From positions 62,001 to 126,000 of the forward strand of contig NZ_CAJPVI010000021.1 of assembly GCF_905397435.1 (NCBI RefSeq): a DNA stretch of 64,000 nucleotides. Reading direction: 5' to 3'. Below the pieces are notes generated by a model. That model worked only from the letters and a program-made list of their open reading frames with translations, did not search any database and was not told the DNA's origin. Of this stretch, positions 42,914-53,682 are shown piece after piece (the stretch's first letter is position 1; each line of letters opens with the position of its first letter). The position numbers and the translations under genes were made by a program. This stretch comes from Cupriavidus numazuensis (lineage in GTDB: Bacteria > Pseudomonadota > Gammaproteobacteria > Burkholderiales > Burkholderiaceae).

Positions 42914-44713
42914 ATGTTCACAACCATCCGCGCCCGGATCATGGCCCTCTGCGTGGCCATTGTCGTAGTCGCCCTCGCGGTCAACGCGGCGCTCAGCCAG
43001 CTTGTCGCACGCCGCTATAACAACGAAGCCATCGACAGCAGCCTGACCGCCGTGCAGAACGGCCATGCTGCTGCCATCAACGACTGGGTCGCATCGCACA
43101 GCCAGATGATCAACTCGCTGCAGGATGCCGTGCTGCAGCCCGACCCTGATGCCGCACTCAGGCAGATCGCCGATGCCGGCGGATTCACCAACGTCTACGT
43201 CGGCTACGCGGACAAGACCGCCAAATTCTCGAACCCGACCGGCATCCCGCCCGGCTACGACCCCACCGGCCGCCCCTGGTACAAGCAGGCCGTGGGCGCC
43301 GGCAAGCCGGTGGTGACGCCGCCCTATGTCGATGCCGGCAGCGGCAAGCTGGTGGTCGCATTCTCCGTACCCATCGTGCGCGATGGTGGCGTGAAAGGCG
43401 TCGTCTCCGGCGACGTGGCCATGGACACTGTCATCGCCAACGTCAAGGCCATCCACCCGACGCCGGCCAGCTTCGGCATGCTGGTGTCGAAGAACGGCCT
43501 GATCGTCGCGCACCCCGACGACAAGCTCACGCTCAAGCCGGTGTCGGAACTGGTGCCCGCGCTCGGCGCAGACAAGCTCGCGGCGCTGCCGGGCGCCACG
43601 GAACCGCTTGAGGTCGAAGTCGCCGGCACCGCCAAGCTGCTGCGCGCACGCGAGATCCCGAACTCGGACTGGATGGTGATCGTCGCCCTCGACAAGTCGG
43701 AAGCCACCGCCGGCATGCGTTCGACGCTGATCGCCTCGATCGTCGCGCTGCTTGTGATTGCATGCGTGGCTGCAGCCGTGACCGGCGCCGTGACGGCTGT
43801 ATCGTTCCGCCGCCTGTCGCAGATCCGCGACGCGATGCGCGCCATCGGCTCCGGCAGCGGCGACCTGACGCAACGCCTGCCCGCCAACGGCCGCGATGAA
43901 GTCGCGCAGATCGCCGTGGCGTTCAACACGTTCGCCGACAAGCTGTGCACCGTCATGCGCGACATCCGCGACACCAGCGAATCTGTGCGCGCCGCGTCCG
44001 AGGAAATCGCCGCCGGCAACATCGACCTGTCGCGCCGCACGGAAAGCGCCGCGGCCAGCCTTGAGCAGACCGCCGCGTCGATGGAAGAAATCACGGCCAC
44101 GGTCTCGCAATCGGCCAACTCGGCTCAGCAGGCCAATGCATCGGTTGGCGCAGCGTCGCGCGTGGCCGAGAGCGGCGGCGTGGTGATCGGTGAAGTCATC
44201 AGCACCATGGGCGAGATCGAAAGCGCGTCGGTGCGCGTGTCGGACATCATCAACGTGATCGAAGGCATCGCGTTCCAGACCAACATCCTCGCGCTCAACG
44301 CGGCCGTGGAAGCCGCACGTGCCGGCGACCAGGGCCGCGGCTTCGCGGTGGTAGCGGGCGAAGTGCGCGCACTGGCGCAACGCAGCGCGCAGGCCGCCAA
44401 GGAAATCAAGACGTTGATTGAAACGACCGTAGGCAGCGTGACGACTGGCTCCGGCCAGGTGCAGCGTGCCGGCGAGACCATGCACGAGATCGTCAGCAAC
44501 GTGTCGAAGGTGACGAGCATCATCTCCGAAATCACGCACGCCGCCATCGAGCAGACGCGCGGCATTCACGAAGTCAACAAGGCGGTGACGCAGCTTGACG
44601 AGATGGTGCAGCAGAACGCGGCGCTAGTGGAGCAGTCTACGGCTGCGGCGTCGGCGTTGCAGACGCAGGCGGCGAGCCTGGCGGGGGCGGTGGGACAGTT
44701 CAGGCTGGGATGA
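42914..44713 (+). CDS. Methyl-accepting chemotaxis protein with periplasmic dCache sensor
   Basis: A 599-aa chemoreceptor. TM1 is at about residues 8-32. The periplasmic sensor (about 33-275) is a double Cache domain, with the amine/amino-acid-type [12 protein letters not shown]...[24 protein letters not shown]2 follows at about 275-300, then HAMP, then a signalling hairpin with the hallmark [28 protein letters not shown]. It lacks a C-terminal CheR-tether pentapeptide. ATG 42914 (MFTTIRARI) is preferred to 42887, with AAGGATCC upstream. No other chemotaxis gene is nearby. Confidence 0.93.
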   Translation: MFTTIRARIMALCVAIVVVALAVNAALSQLVARRYNNEAIDSSLTAVQNGHAAAINDWVASHSQMINSLQDAVLQPDPDAALRQIADAGGFTNVYVGYADKTAKFSNPTGIPPGYDPTGRPWYKQAVGAGKPVVTPPYVDAGSGKLVVAFSVPIVRDGGVKGVVSGDVAMDTVIANVKAIHPTPASFGMLVSKNGLIVAHPDDKLTLKPVSELVPALGADKLAALPGATEPLEVEVAGTAKLLRAREIPNSDWMVIVALDKSEATAGMRSTLIASIVALLVIACVAAAVTGAVTAVSFRRLSQIRDAMRAIGSGSGDLTQRLPANGRDEVAQIAVAFNTFADKLCTVMRDIRDTSESVRAASEEIAAGNIDLSRRTESAAASLEQTAASMEEITATVSQSANSAQQANASVGAASRVAESGGVVIGEVISTMGEIESASVRVSDIINVIEGIAFQTNILALNAAVEAARAGDQGRGFAVVAGEVRALAQRSAQAAKEIKTLIETTVGSVTTGSGQVQRAGETMHEIVSNVSKVTSIISEITHAAIEQTRGIHEVNKAVTQLDEMVQQNAALVEQSTAAASALQTQAASLAGAVGQFRLG

Positions 44714-44832
44714 CGCGAGGCCACACCCAGTCGGCGATACACCCGGCCGGAGCCTCCTTGTGGTCGCAGTCCTCGCCATGGCCGGCGAGCATCTCCCCTA
44801 TCCCCCACCTGGAGGGACAGCGCGCGTGATCC

Positions 44833-44849
44833 CTGGCGTAAAATGCCAG
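44833..44849 (+). promoter_or_regulatory. Candidate jet promoter/operator
   Basis: CTGGC-GTAAAAT-GCCAG places a -10-like TAAAAT (44839-44844) between 5-bp inverted repeats, about 100 bp upstream of jetA. No good -35 is seen. It is offered only as the most promoter-like site in the 200-bp gap before the Wadjet operon. Confidence 0.3.
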
Positions 44850-44946
44850 CACACCCGCGCCTACGCCGCGCCGGCGTCTGTCGATCCCGGCCACCGCCCC
44901 GCTCGCGTTATCCGTGCGCCTGCTAATCCAGCCAGGGCCTTCAACG

Positions 44947-46401
44947 TTGAGCCTCGAATACGACACCCTCGAACGGCTGCGCCAGAGCCACCCGGCCTGG
45001 CGGCTGCTGCGTTCCGACCACGCGTCATTAGTGGCCTCCTTCCTGCACCGTGTATTTGTGGCACCAAACCTGCGGTCGATCAGCCAGCCCGACCTGGCGG
45101 AGGCGTTGGAAGACGAGCTATTCGCGCTGCGCGAGCGCCTTGGCCCCGATGCCTTCCCGAAGCCTGCGCTCGACTACCTGAACGACTGGGCCGCCAATGA
45201 AAAGGGTTGGCTGCGCAAGTTCTACCGCCAGGGCTCCGACGAACCGCAGTTCGATCTGACCGCCGCCACCGAGAAGGCGCTGGCATGGCTGGGTACGCTC
45301 GCGGAACGCAGCTTCGTCGGCACCGAGTCCCGCCTGCTGACCCTGTTCGACCTTCTCAAGCAGATGCACGACGGCACGCAGGCCGACCCGAAAGCCCGAA
45401 TTGCCGAACTGCACAAGCGCCGGGACGAGATCGACGCCGAAATTTCGCGCGTTCTCGCCGGAGAGCTCGACCTCCTCGACGACACGGCACTGAAGGACCG
45501 GTTCCAGCAGTTCACGTCGCTGGCCCGCGAGCTGCTGACGGACTTCCGCGAGGTCGAGGACAACTTCCGCGCGCTCGATCGCCGCGTGCGCGAGCGCATC
45601 GCGCTGTGGGAAGGTTCCAAGGGTGCGCTGCTCGAGGAAATCATGGGCGAGCGCGACGCCATTGCCGATTCGGATCAGGGCCGCAGCTTCCGCGCTTTCT
45701 GGGACTTCCTGATGAGCAGTCGCCGCCAGGAAGAGCTGTCCACGCTGCTGGCGTACATCCTGGCGCTGCCGCCGGTCAGCGAACTCGGGCCCGACACCCG
45801 CCTGCGGCGCGTCCACTATGACTGGCTCGAGGCCGGCGAGCACACGCAGCGCACCGTCGCCCAGCTGTCCCAGCAGTTGCGCCGCTTTCTCGACGACAAG
45901 GCATGGCTGGAGAACCGGCGCATCATGGACCTGCTGCGCGGCATCGAGACCAAGGCACTCGGCCTGCGCGACGCGCCACCAGCCGGCAACATCATGGCAA
46001 TGGCCGACACTGCTGTGGAACTGGAATTGCCCATGGAGCGGCCACTATTCACCCCCACCGTCAAGCCGCGCATCGCAGACGTGGACATCGAGGGCGGCGG
46101 CGCCGAGGTGGACGCAGGCTCCCTGTTCTCGCAGATCGTCGTGGACAAGGCACGGCTGATGGCCCATGTGCGGCAAGCGCTGCAGGGCCGCCAGCAGGTG
46201 ACCCTGCAGGAGGTGTGCCGCATGCAGCCGCTCCAGCACGGGCTGGCGGAACTGGTGGCTTACCTGCAGCTTGCCAGCGATACCTTTGACACTGTCGTGG
46301 ATGAAAACGCCACTGAAACCGTCCAATGGACCGTTGAGTCGCCAGAGGCTGGCACGCTTGTCAGGCAGGCCAAACTTCCCCGAGTTATCTTTGTCCGCTA
46401 A
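44947..46401 (+). CDS. jetA: Wadjet subunit JetA (DUF3375, MukF-like)
   Basis: A 484-aa DUF3375 protein, the kleisin-like (MukF analogue) subunit of type I Wadjet. It reads SLEYDTLERLRQSHPAWRLLRSDHASLVASFLHRVF and is followed by long helical segments (IAELHKRRDEIDAEISRVL) and a C-terminal winged-helix region. The start is TTG 44947, 9 bp after AGGG, because homologues begin at this point. An in-frame GTG at 44914 would add 11 residues. It is the first gene of a four-gene operon whose products form an SMC-type complex that cleaves small circular plasmids. Confidence 0.93.
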   Translation: MSLEYDTLERLRQSHPAWRLLRSDHASLVASFLHRVFVAPNLRSISQPDLAEALEDELFALRERLGPDAFPKPALDYLNDWAANEKGWLRKFYRQGSDEPQFDLTAATEKALAWLGTLAERSFVGTESRLLTLFDLLKQMHDGTQADPKARIAELHKRRDEIDAEISRVLAGELDLLDDTALKDRFQQFTSLARELLTDFREVEDNFRALDRRVRERIALWEGSKGALLEEIMGERDAIADSDQGRSFRAFWDFLMSSRRQEELSTLLAYILALPPVSELGPDTRLRRVHYDWLEAGEHTQRTVAQLSQQLRRFLDDKAWLENRRIMDLLRGIETKALGLRDAPPAGNIMAMADTAVELELPMERPLFTPTVKPRIADVDIEGGGAEVDAGSLFSQIVVDKARLMAHVRQALQGRQQVTLQEVCRMQPLQHGLAELVAYLQLASDTFDTVVDENATETVQWTVESPEAGTLVRQAKLPRVIFVR

Positions 46402-46408
46402 CACTACG

Positions 46409-47110
46409 ATGGAAGACCTCGAACTCACTGAAACCCCGGAGCCGAACCAGGCTGCGTCGAGAAACCCCGCCGATCCCGAGCTGTCCGCCGTCGTCATCCC
46501 GTTGCTCAAGGGCGTGCTCTACCGCGAAACGGATGCTGCGCCTTGGCATGCGCTGACCAGCCTCCAGACCACCGTGCGCGACTACGTCGCCGTACTGGGC
46601 CTGGAGCTTGTGCTCGACGAGGCCGAAGGCTATGCCTTCCTGCGCTCCAGGCCGGGTTCGGAAGACGATGACGACACGGCGCGCGTGCCGCGGTTGATCG
46701 CCAGACGACCACTGTCGTTTCCCGTCAGCCTGACGCTCGCGCTGCTGCGCAAGAAGCTGGCCGAGTTCGATGCCACCGGAGGCGATACCCGGCTGATCCT
46801 GACGCTGGACGAGATCGCCGAACTGCTGCGCGTCTTCCTGCCTGCGGGCACCAACGAAGCGCGGCTGATCGACCAGATCGAAAGCCACGTGAACAAGATC
46901 GTAGAGCTCGGCTTCCTGCGCCGTCTGAAACCGGGTGCCGGCCACGAGAACAACGTCACGGCGTACGAAGTGCAGCGGATCCTGAAAGCCTTTGTCGACG
47001 CCCAGTGGCTGTCGGAGTTCGATACACGCCTCGCTGCCTACCAGGTCTCCCTTTCCGGCGAGTCGGCCCGCGACGGCCGTGACAAGAAGGACAGTGCCAA
47101 CGATGCATGA
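46409..47110 (+). CDS. jetB: Wadjet subunit JetB (DUF4194, MukE-like)
   Basis: A 233-aa DUF4194 protein, the MukE-like winged-helix partner of the JetA/JetC condensin-like complex. Signatures are [54 protein letters not shown] and [18 protein letters not shown]. The start MEDLELTE lies 7 bp after the jetA stop. Its end overlaps jetC by 8 bp, a sign of coupled translation and stoichiometric assembly. Confidence 0.94.
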   Translation: MEDLELTETPEPNQAASRNPADPELSAVVIPLLKGVLYRETDAAPWHALTSLQTTVRDYVAVLGLELVLDEAEGYAFLRSRPGSEDDDDTARVPRLIARRPLSFPVSLTLALLRKKLAEFDATGGDTRLILTLDEIAELLRVFLPAGTNEARLIDQIESHVNKIVELGFLRRLKPGAGHENNVTAYEVQRILKAFVDAQWLSEFDTRLAAYQVSLSGESARDGRDKKDSANDA

Positions 47111-50100
47111 CCCGACCTCCCTCTCACTCGACTTTGCCGAAGACGATGCACTGTCCGGCTTCCGCCTGCACAGGCTGGAGGTGTTCAACTGGGGCACCTT
47201 CGGCGAACGCGTCTGGGCGATCCACCCCGATGGCCGGAATGTACTGCTGACTGGCGATATCGGTTCTGGCAAGTCGACGCTGGTCGATGCGGTGACCACG
47301 CTGCTGGTGCCCGCACAACGCATCGCCTACAACAAGGCCGCCGGTGCGGAAAGCCGCGAACGCACGCTGCGCAGCTACGTGCTTGGCTATTACAAGTCCG
47401 AGCGCAACGAAACCACAGGCACCGCCCGGCCGGTAGCGCTGCGCGATCAGAACAGCTACTCCGTCATCCTTGGCGTGTTCCACAACGCCGGATATGACCA
47501 GACGGTCAGCCTGGCGCAGGTGTTCTGGATGAAGGAGCCGCACGGCCAGCCTGCGCGCTTCTATGTGGGCGCAGAGGGCGACCTGTCAATCGCGCGCGAC
47601 TTCTCCCGTTTCGGCTCGGACATCACGGCGCTGCGCAAGAGGCTGCGCGGCCTGAAGGCCGAGATCTTCGACGGGTTTCCGCCGTACGGCGCATGGTTCC
47701 GCCGGCGCTTCGGCATCGAGAACGAACAGGCGCTGGAGCTGTTCCACCAGACCGTCTCGATGAAGTCCGTCGGCAATCTGACCGACTTCGTGCGCAGCCA
47801 CATGCTCGAGCCGTTCGACGTGGCGCCGCGCATCGAGGCATTGCTCGGTCACTTCGATGACCTGGCCCGTGCGCACGAAGCCGTACTCAAGGCAAAGCGG
47901 CAAGAATTCATACTGACACCCTTGGTCGAAGATTGCGAACGGCATGCCACGCTGACGGCCGAGTCCGAACAACTGCGCGTCTGCCGAGACGCGCTGCGGC
48001 CCTACTTCGCCACGCTGAAACTGGGGCTGCTGGACAAGCGCATCGCCAACCTTGAGGAAGAGTGGGAAAAACAGAACGCGCATGTGAAGCGGCTCGAAGA
48101 ACGCCGTTCTACCCAGCGCGGCGAGGAATCGGACCTGCGCCGGCAGATTGCGGAGAACGGCGGCGACCGCATCGAACGCCTTGCGGAATCCGTCCGCCTG
48201 CAGCAGGCCGAGCAGGCAAAGCGCACGGAGAAGTCGAAGCGTTATGCGCAGCTTCTGCATGAAGTTGGCGAGGGAGTGCCTGAGACCGAACCTGGCTTTC
48301 TCGCGCTGAAGAAGCGCTTCACGGCGCTGGCCGATGAATCCAGGGCGCGCGAGGCGGAAGTCGAGAATGTCCTCACTGAGCACGGCGTCTCGATGCGCCA
48401 GGGCAAGCAGCAGCACGACAGCCTGACAGAGGAAATCCGCAGCCTGAAGGCGCGCCGCAGCAACATCCCGAACGAACAAGTGATGATGCGCGCTGCACTG
48501 TGCCACGCGCTGGATATTGCCGAGGACGACATGCCGTTCGCCGGCGAATTGCTACAGGTCCGCGAGGAAGAGCGCGACTGGGAAGGGGCGGCGGAACGTC
48601 TGCTGCGAAACTTCGGCCTGTCGCTGCTGGTTCCGGACGAACTGTATCCGTCAGTGGCCGACTGGGTCGACCGCACGCATCTGAAGGGGCGCCTGGTGTA
48701 CTTCCGCGTGCGCGAAGGCGGCAGGGCAACGCCCCAGGAGCTGCACCGCGATTCGCTCGTCCGGAAGCTCGCCTTCAAGCCCGATTCACCGTTCTACACG
48801 TGGCTGGAACGCGAAGTCTCCAACCGCTTTGACGTCGCATGCTGCGCCACGCACGAGCAGTTCCGGCGTGAAACCCGCGCCGTCACGCGGGCGGGGCAGA
48901 TCAAGATGCCGGGTGAGCGGCATGAGAAGGATGATCGCCATCGGCTCGATGATCGCAGCCGCTATGTGCTCGGCTGGAGTAACGCAGAGAAGATTGCCAC
49001 GCTCGAGGCTTCGGCCAGAACGCTGGCAAAGCAGCTTGGCGATCTTGCTGAACGTATCACCACGCTGACCACCGAACGCACCACGCTCAGGGAACGGCTG
49101 GCAGCGCTATCGCGCCTGGACATGTTCATCAGCTTCGAGGAAATCGACTGGCAGACACCGGCCAAGGAAGCCGCCCGGCTGGCCGAAGAAAAGCAGCGGC
49201 TGGAATCCGCCTCTGACATGCTGAGACAGCTTTCGGACCGGCTGAAGGAAGTCTCGGCGGCACTGGAAGACACCGAGCAGCAGCACGAAGACCATCGGGA
49301 CAAGCGCTCCAAAGCAGAAGGCAGAAAAGCCGACGCGGAGGCGCTTCGGCAACAAGCGCAGGCAACGCTGGATGCCACTACCGACGTTGCGCAGCTTGTG
49401 CCAGTGGAAACGCTGGATGCCATGCGGGCAGAGACGCTCGGCGAGCACACGTTGACCGTCGAAGCCTGCGATGGCCGCGAGAGCGACATGCGAACCGCGC
49501 TGCAGGGCCGGCTCGATGCGGAACGCAAGAAGCTGGACCGCCTCAGCGAACGCATCGTCCAGGCCATGTCCGACTACAAGCAGGAATTCAAGCTGGAGAC
49601 CAGCGAGATCGACGCCAGCGTGGCCGCGGGCTTTGAGTACCACAAGATGCTCGACAAGCTCAGGGCTGACGACCTGCCGCGCTTCGAAGCCCGTTTCAAG
49701 GAGCTGCTCAACGTCAACACCATCAACGAGATCGCGAACTTCAACGCGCAGCTCGGCAAGGAGCAGCAGACGATCCGGGAACGCGTGGAGCGGATCAACG
49801 AATCGCTCACGAAGATCGACTACAACCCGGGGCGCTACATCAAGCTGGAAGCGCAGCCCACGCCTGATGCGGAGGTCCGGGAATTCCAGTCAGACCTGCG
49901 TGCCTGCACCGAGGGCGCACTGACTGGCTCGGAAGACAGCCAATATTCGGAAGCAAAGTTCCTGCAGGTCAAGCGCATCATCGAACGCTTCCGCGGACGT
50001 GCCGGCCTGACCGATCAGGACCGCCGCTGGACCAGCAAAGTCACCGACGTGCGCAACTGGTTCTTCTTCGGCGCCAGCGAGCGGTGGCGTGAAGACGGCA

Positions 50101-50477
50101 CCGAGCATGAGCACTATTCCGATTCGGGTGGCAAGTCTGGTGGCCAGAAGGAGAAGCTTGCCTACACTATTCTGGCTGCCAGCCTCGCTTACCAGTTCGG
50201 TCTCGAATGGGGTGCGGTGCGATCGCGCTCGTTCCGCTTTGTCGTGATCGATGAAGCCTTCGGACGCGGTTCGGATGAGTCGGCGCAGTACGGGCTGAAG
50301 CTTTTCGCGCAGCTCAATTTGCAACTGCTCATTGTCACGCCATTGCAGAAGATCCACATCATCGAGCCCTTTGTCTGCGGTGTTGCCTTTATCCAGAATG
50401 ACGAAGGCCGCTCGTCGAAGGTGCGCAATCTGTCGATCGAGGAATACCGCGCAGAGAAAGCGAGGATGACCGGATGA
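47103..50477 (+). CDS. jetC: Wadjet SMC-like ATPase JetC (MukB-like)
   Basis: An 1124-aa SMC/MukB-like ATPase that extrudes DNA loops for plasmid recognition. Walker A is GDIGSGKST at residues 51-59. A long central region of coiled coil (about 300-960) is interrupted by a hinge-like globular segment near 460-640. The ABC signature [12 protein letters not shown] lies near residue 1007 and Walker [14 protein letters not shown] near 1044. All ATPase motifs look intact. GTT/ATP-head residues [15 protein letters not shown] lie at the N-terminus. The frame is open 37 codons further upstream over jetB and is not used. Confidence 0.95.
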   Translation: MHDPTSLSLDFAEDDALSGFRLHRLEVFNWGTFGERVWAIHPDGRNVLLTGDIGSGKSTLVDAVTTLLVPAQRIAYNKAAGAESRERTLRSYVLGYYKSERNETTGTARPVALRDQNSYSVILGVFHNAGYDQTVSLAQVFWMKEPHGQPARFYVGAEGDLSIARDFSRFGSDITALRKRLRGLKAEIFDGFPPYGAWFRRRFGIENEQALELFHQTVSMKSVGNLTDFVRSHMLEPFDVAPRIEALLGHFDDLARAHEAVLKAKRQEFILTPLVEDCERHATLTAESEQLRVCRDALRPYFATLKLGLLDKRIANLEEEWEKQNAHVKRLEERRSTQRGEESDLRRQIAENGGDRIERLAESVRLQQAEQAKRTEKSKRYAQLLHEVGEGVPETEPGFLALKKRFTALADESRAREAEVENVLTEHGVSMRQGKQQHDSLTEEIRSLKARRSNIPNEQVMMRAALCHALDIAEDDMPFAGELLQVREEERDWEGAAERLLRNFGLSLLVPDELYPSVADWVDRTHLKGRLVYFRVREGGRATPQELHRDSLVRKLAFKPDSPFYTWLEREVSNRFDVACCATHEQFRRETRAVTRAGQIKMPGERHEKDDRHRLDDRSRYVLGWSNAEKIATLEASARTLAKQLGDLAERITTLTTERTTLRERLAALSRLDMFISFEEIDWQTPAKEAARLAEEKQRLESASDMLRQLSDRLKEVSAALEDTEQQHEDHRDKRSKAEGRKADAEALRQQAQATLDATTDVAQLVPVETLDAMRAETLGEHTLTVEACDGRESDMRTALQGRLDAERKKLDRLSERIVQAMSDYKQEFKLETSEIDASVAAGFEYHKMLDKLRADDLPRFEARFKELLNVNTINEIANFNAQLGKEQQTIRERVERINESLTKIDYNPGRYIKLEAQPTPDAEVREFQSDLRACTEGALTGSEDSQYSEAKFLQVKRIIERFRGRAGLTDQDRRWTSKVTDVRNWFFFGASERWREDGTEHEHYSDSGGKSGGQKEKLAYTILAASLAYQFGLEWGAVRSRSFRFVVIDEAFGRGSDESAQYGLKLFAQLNLQLLIVTPLQKIHIIEPFVCGVAFIQNDEGRSSKVRNLSIEEYRAEKARMTG

Positions 50478-51694
50478 ACTGGACCCGTCCTGCTGATCTG
50501 CGCGCCCAGCTCCAAAAGCAATGGGACCGCGGCGCATTGCTTGCCGCTACAGTTTCCGGCGAATCGCAGTTCCCGCTGCGGCTGGCATTGCGCGGCCCAA
50601 GTTCGGCCGAGCTGACCTACAACTTCGAAGCGGCGCGCCGCTGGATCGCAGAACTCGCCGAGATGCCGCATTGCCGGCTGGAAATGCGCGAGTTCCGGCA
50701 TCGCGTCTTTGGCGCCAATGCCGTGCCGGTGGCGGCATGGATCGACACGCTGGACGATGCGGCCAGGCTGCTTGGGAAGCGGCAGGAATTCAGCCGCTTT
50801 GCTGCCTTGTTGGCTTCAACACGTGAGCGCCAGCCTTTGCTGGTGCCGTGGCTGGCAAAGCGCCCGCTCCGCGCACTGGAACTGCATGATCAGTGGGCGC
50901 GGTTGCTGGACCTTGTGGGCTGGTTACAGGCACATCCGCGGCCGGGAATCTATCTGCGGCAGGTCGATCTCGCGGGAATTCACAGTAAGTTCGTCGAAGC
51001 CAATCGCGCCGTCCTGACGGAGTGGCTGGACTTGACCCTGCCATCGGATGCGATCGATCCGACATGTTCCGGCGTCGGCAAGTTTGCCGGCCGCTACGGG
51101 TTCCTGGACAAACCGCTGCGCGTGCGGTTTCGCATTCTGGACGACGCCAAAGCGATACTGCCCGGCATGAATGCGGGCACTGACGTCACGCTTGACGCGC
51201 AGAGCTTTGCGAGACTTAACCCTACCCTCACGAGAATCTTCATCACCGAGAACGAGATCAATTTTCTGGCATTCCCGCCATTCCCCGACAGTATGGTGAT
51301 CTTTGGCAGCGGCTACGGCTTCAGCATGCTGGCCGATGTTGCGTGGCTGCAAGACTGCCGGATGCACTACTGGGGCGACATCGACACGCACGGCTTCGCC
51401 ATCCTCGACCAGTTGCGCCACCTGTTCGGGCATGTGGACTCATTCCTGATGGACCGGGCCACCTTGATGGCGTTCCATGAGCAATGGAGCATGGAAGACA
51501 CCCAACTGGTTCGCGACCTCGCGCGGCTGCGCCCCGACGAACAGGCACTCTACGACGACCTGCGGGGCAATCGCCTCGGGGGGCAAGTGCGCCTTGAGCA
51601 GGAGCGCATCGCGTTCGGTTCCGTAGAGGCCGCCATGCGATCGCTCAGCGATCCGTCAGAGCTGTCAGCCGCGCATTCAACCGCCCGCGCGTAA
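50474..51694 (+). CDS. jetD: Wadjet nuclease subunit JetD (DUF3322/DUF2220)
   Basis: A 406-aa DUF3322 plus DUF2220 protein, the topoisomerase-VI-like Toprim nuclease that cuts the plasmid. Toprim acidic residues are present: Glu259 ([12 protein letters not shown]) and Asp302/Asp304 ([13 protein letters not shown]). It overlaps jetC by 4 bp (ATGA) and its 3' end overlaps the convergent uraD gene by 50 bp. With all four genes and their motifs intact, the system appears functional. Confidence 0.95.
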   Translation: MNWTRPADLRAQLQKQWDRGALLAATVSGESQFPLRLALRGPSSAELTYNFEAARRWIAELAEMPHCRLEMREFRHRVFGANAVPVAAWIDTLDDAARLLGKRQEFSRFAALLASTRERQPLLVPWLAKRPLRALELHDQWARLLDLVGWLQAHPRPGIYLRQVDLAGIHSKFVEANRAVLTEWLDLTLPSDAIDPTCSGVGKFAGRYGFLDKPLRVRFRILDDAKAILPGMNAGTDVTLDAQSFARLNPTLTRIFITENEINFLAFPPFPDSMVIFGSGYGFSMLADVAWLQDCRMHYWGDIDTHGFAILDQLRHLFGHVDSFLMDRATLMAFHEQWSMEDTQLVRDLARLRPDEQALYDDLRGNRLGGQVRLEQERIAFGSVEAAMRSLSDPSELSAAHSTARA

Positions 51695-52175
51695 TCGCCG
51701 CGATCTGCGCCAGCGCCTCTTCAAGCTCCACCGGCGTACTGCGATCGACGCGGCGCTCCAGCTGCGCAAAAATCCCCTCACGCGTGTAATGCCGCACGCA
51801 GATAATGAACGGGAAACCATGACGTGCGAGATACGCCGTGTTCATGCGATCGAGCGTGTCTTCCTGCTGTGCCGTCATCGCATCGAGACCCGCGCTCTTC
51901 TGCTCGGCGTTCGAATCCGCCGTCATCGTGCCCGCGCGGATGTTGGCGCCGGACAGCAGCGGGTGCAGGTTCAGGAAATCGCGCTGGCCCTTGTCGTCGA
52001 GCTTGCGCACCACGTCCATCATCGCCTCATGCAGCGCCGCCACCGAGGCAAACGGGCGCTGCGCCCAGGCCCCTGCCGCGGCCTGCGGAAAGTGTTCGAA
52101 CACGCTGCCGAATACGCGCGCAAAGCCCGCCTGGTCCAGCGCGTTGACCGGCGCGAGATCGATTGACTGTGACAT
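51645..52175 (-). CDS. uraD: 2-oxo-4-hydroxy-4-carboxy-5-ureidoimidazoline (OHCU) decarboxylase
   Basis: A 176-aa UraD that converts OHCU to S-allantoin, the last step of uricolysis. Signatures are FVFGSVFEHFPQAAAG-like N-terminal helices, NLHPLLSGANIRAG with the catalytic His, and NTAYLARHGFPFIICVRHYTREGI. It is coded convergently to jetD and shares 50 bp at the 3' ends. It belongs with the two hydroxyisourate hydrolases at 55.0-55.9 kb; urate oxidase is not in the window. Confidence 0.95.
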   Translation of the reverse strand: MSQSIDLAPVNALDQAGFARVFGSVFEHFPQAAAGAWAQRPFASVAALHEAMMDVVRKLDDKGQRDFLNLHPLLSGANIRAGTMTADSNAEQKSAGLDAMTAQQEDTLDRMNTAYLARHGFPFIICVRHYTREGIFAQLERRVDRSTPVELEEALAQIAAITRGRLNARLTALTDR

Positions 52176-52331
52176 GGACTGCTCTCCCGTAAGGCCCGCC
52201 GCGTTGGCAAGGCGTGGACGTTGTGGACGTTGTGGACGTTGAATACGGGCCGAGTATAGGAAGCACCCACGGCAGCGGCGAGGCCCGCTGCCCTATAGGT
52301 CGCATAACAGAATCCGATATTGCCGCGCGCG

Positions 52332-53279
52332 CTACGTGCGCTGCATGTCGCGCAGATCCCGCAATTCCTGCGACGCCGCCGTCAGCATGCCGCGCAGCCA
52401 CATGTGCGCGGCCGAGCGGTGCCGCGATGGATGCCAGAGCTGATAGAAGCGCATGAACGGGAACTCGATCGGCGGCCTGAGCACCGCCAGCGGTACGTGT
52501 TGTGCGTGATAGTTGGCAAAGTGGCGGCCCGTGGTCAGGATCAGGTCGGTGCCGGGTATCAGGCTCGGCGCGAGATTGAAGTACGGGCAGCTCACACGAT
52601 TGTCGCGGTGCACGCGCATCGTGCTGAGCCCCGAGTCGACGAGCCCGCGCTGGTCGCGCGAATAGGGCGTGGGCACGATATGCGCGGCGCCAAGGTAAGC
52701 CTGTGGCGTGAACTTGCCGGGCTGGTTGTGCACGCTGTCCGGCGCGACCACGCAGACCACTTCGTCCTCAAGCAATACCGATAGGTGCAGGTGCTCCGGC
52801 GGGTTGGGCCAGTTGCCGATGACGATGTCCGCGGCGCCTTCCGACAAGGCCTGTTCATAGTCGAACGTCGCGCTCAGCGGCACGGCCGCCAGACGCGCAT
52901 GCGGCGCAGCGCGGCGGAATTCGCGGACCACGTGCGCGAAGAACGGCGGCGCCAGATAGTCCGGCATCGCCACGGTAAAGCTCTGTTCGGTCGTGGCGGG
53001 ATCGAAGCGGTCGTCCGAGACCAGAAGGTTGTCGAGCGCGCTGAGTGCGGCCTGTGCGTTGCGCGCGAGTTGCAACGCGCGGTCGGTCGGCACCATCACG
53101 TTCTTCTCGCGCGTGAGCAGCGGGTCGTTGAAGATGGCGCGCAGCCGCTTGAGCGCCGAACTGATCGCGGGCTGCGACTGATTCAAGCGGATTGCCGTGC
53201 GCGAGACGCTCTGCTCGGCAATCAGGATGCACAGCACGCGCAGCAGATAAGTATCGAAGGGGTCGTCGGCGCGGATCAT
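52332..53279 (-). CDS. LysR-family transcriptional regulator
   Basis: A 315-aa LTTR. The N-terminal winged HTH reads DTYLLRVLCILIAEQSVSRTAIRLNQSQPAISSALKRLRAIFNDPLLTREKN. A periplasmic-binding-like effector domain follows, similar to the regulators of purine and aromatic acid operons. The start is ATG 53279 (MIRADDPFDTY). It is divergent from the MFS gene of the urate segment across a 403-bp gap and 156 bp from uraD, so it probably regulates urate use. Confidence 0.92.
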   Translation of the reverse strand: MIRADDPFDTYLLRVLCILIAEQSVSRTAIRLNQSQPAISSALKRLRAIFNDPLLTREKNVMVPTDRALQLARNAQAALSALDNLLVSDDRFDPATTEQSFTVAMPDYLAPPFFAHVVREFRRAAPHARLAAVPLSATFDYEQALSEGAADIVIGNWPNPPEHLHLSVLLEDEVVCVVAPDSVHNQPGKFTPQAYLGAAHIVPTPYSRDQRGLVDSGLSTMRVHRDNRVSCPYFNLAPSLIPGTDLILTTGRHFANYHAQHVPLAVLRPPIEFPFMRFYQLWHPSRHRSAAHMWLRGMLTAASQELRDLRDMQRT

Positions 53280-53682
53280 GGTGAAGTCCTGTGCGAGGAT
53301 GGCGCCCGGGTGTAGCCGGCGGCGCAATCGCCGCGCTGCCGTGTCCGCCAATGCCGACTTTGTAGCGTGTCGCGCACCGCAGGGCAACGCGGTCGAACCC
53401 GCATACCGTGGCAAGCCAGCGAATTCGCTGTCCGCTTAACAGTCCGGCAACCAGCGGGCTAGGGTAATCCATAGGTCCGGAAGCGGGCCCCGCGAACTCC
53501 CGCAAACCCGCTCTCCATAAGGCTTTCCACCCCATATTGATGCTGCTATAGAGCCTATACCAGCACTCCCGTTCCGCCTTGTCTGGGCGTTCCTATACTT
53601 GCTTCCAACCAAACGGACGGCGGCCGCCGGACCACCTTCGGGGCCCCGGCCGCACGATGCAACCGACCAGACAGGAGACACC
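53280..53682. other. 403-bp intergenic region between divergent LysR and MFS genes
   Basis: No gene is supported here. It should hold the divergent promoters and LysR sites for the urate segment. Two near-identical ATA-containing words (CTATAGAGCC, CTATACTTGC) and a TATACT-like box at about 53594-53600 occur in the last 90 bp, but no convincing -35 is spaced correctly. Confidence 0.5.

Noticed and set aside
42746-44569. 607-codon minus-strand frame opposite the chemoreceptor
   Set aside because: Antisense of coiled-coil codons, no family resemblance.
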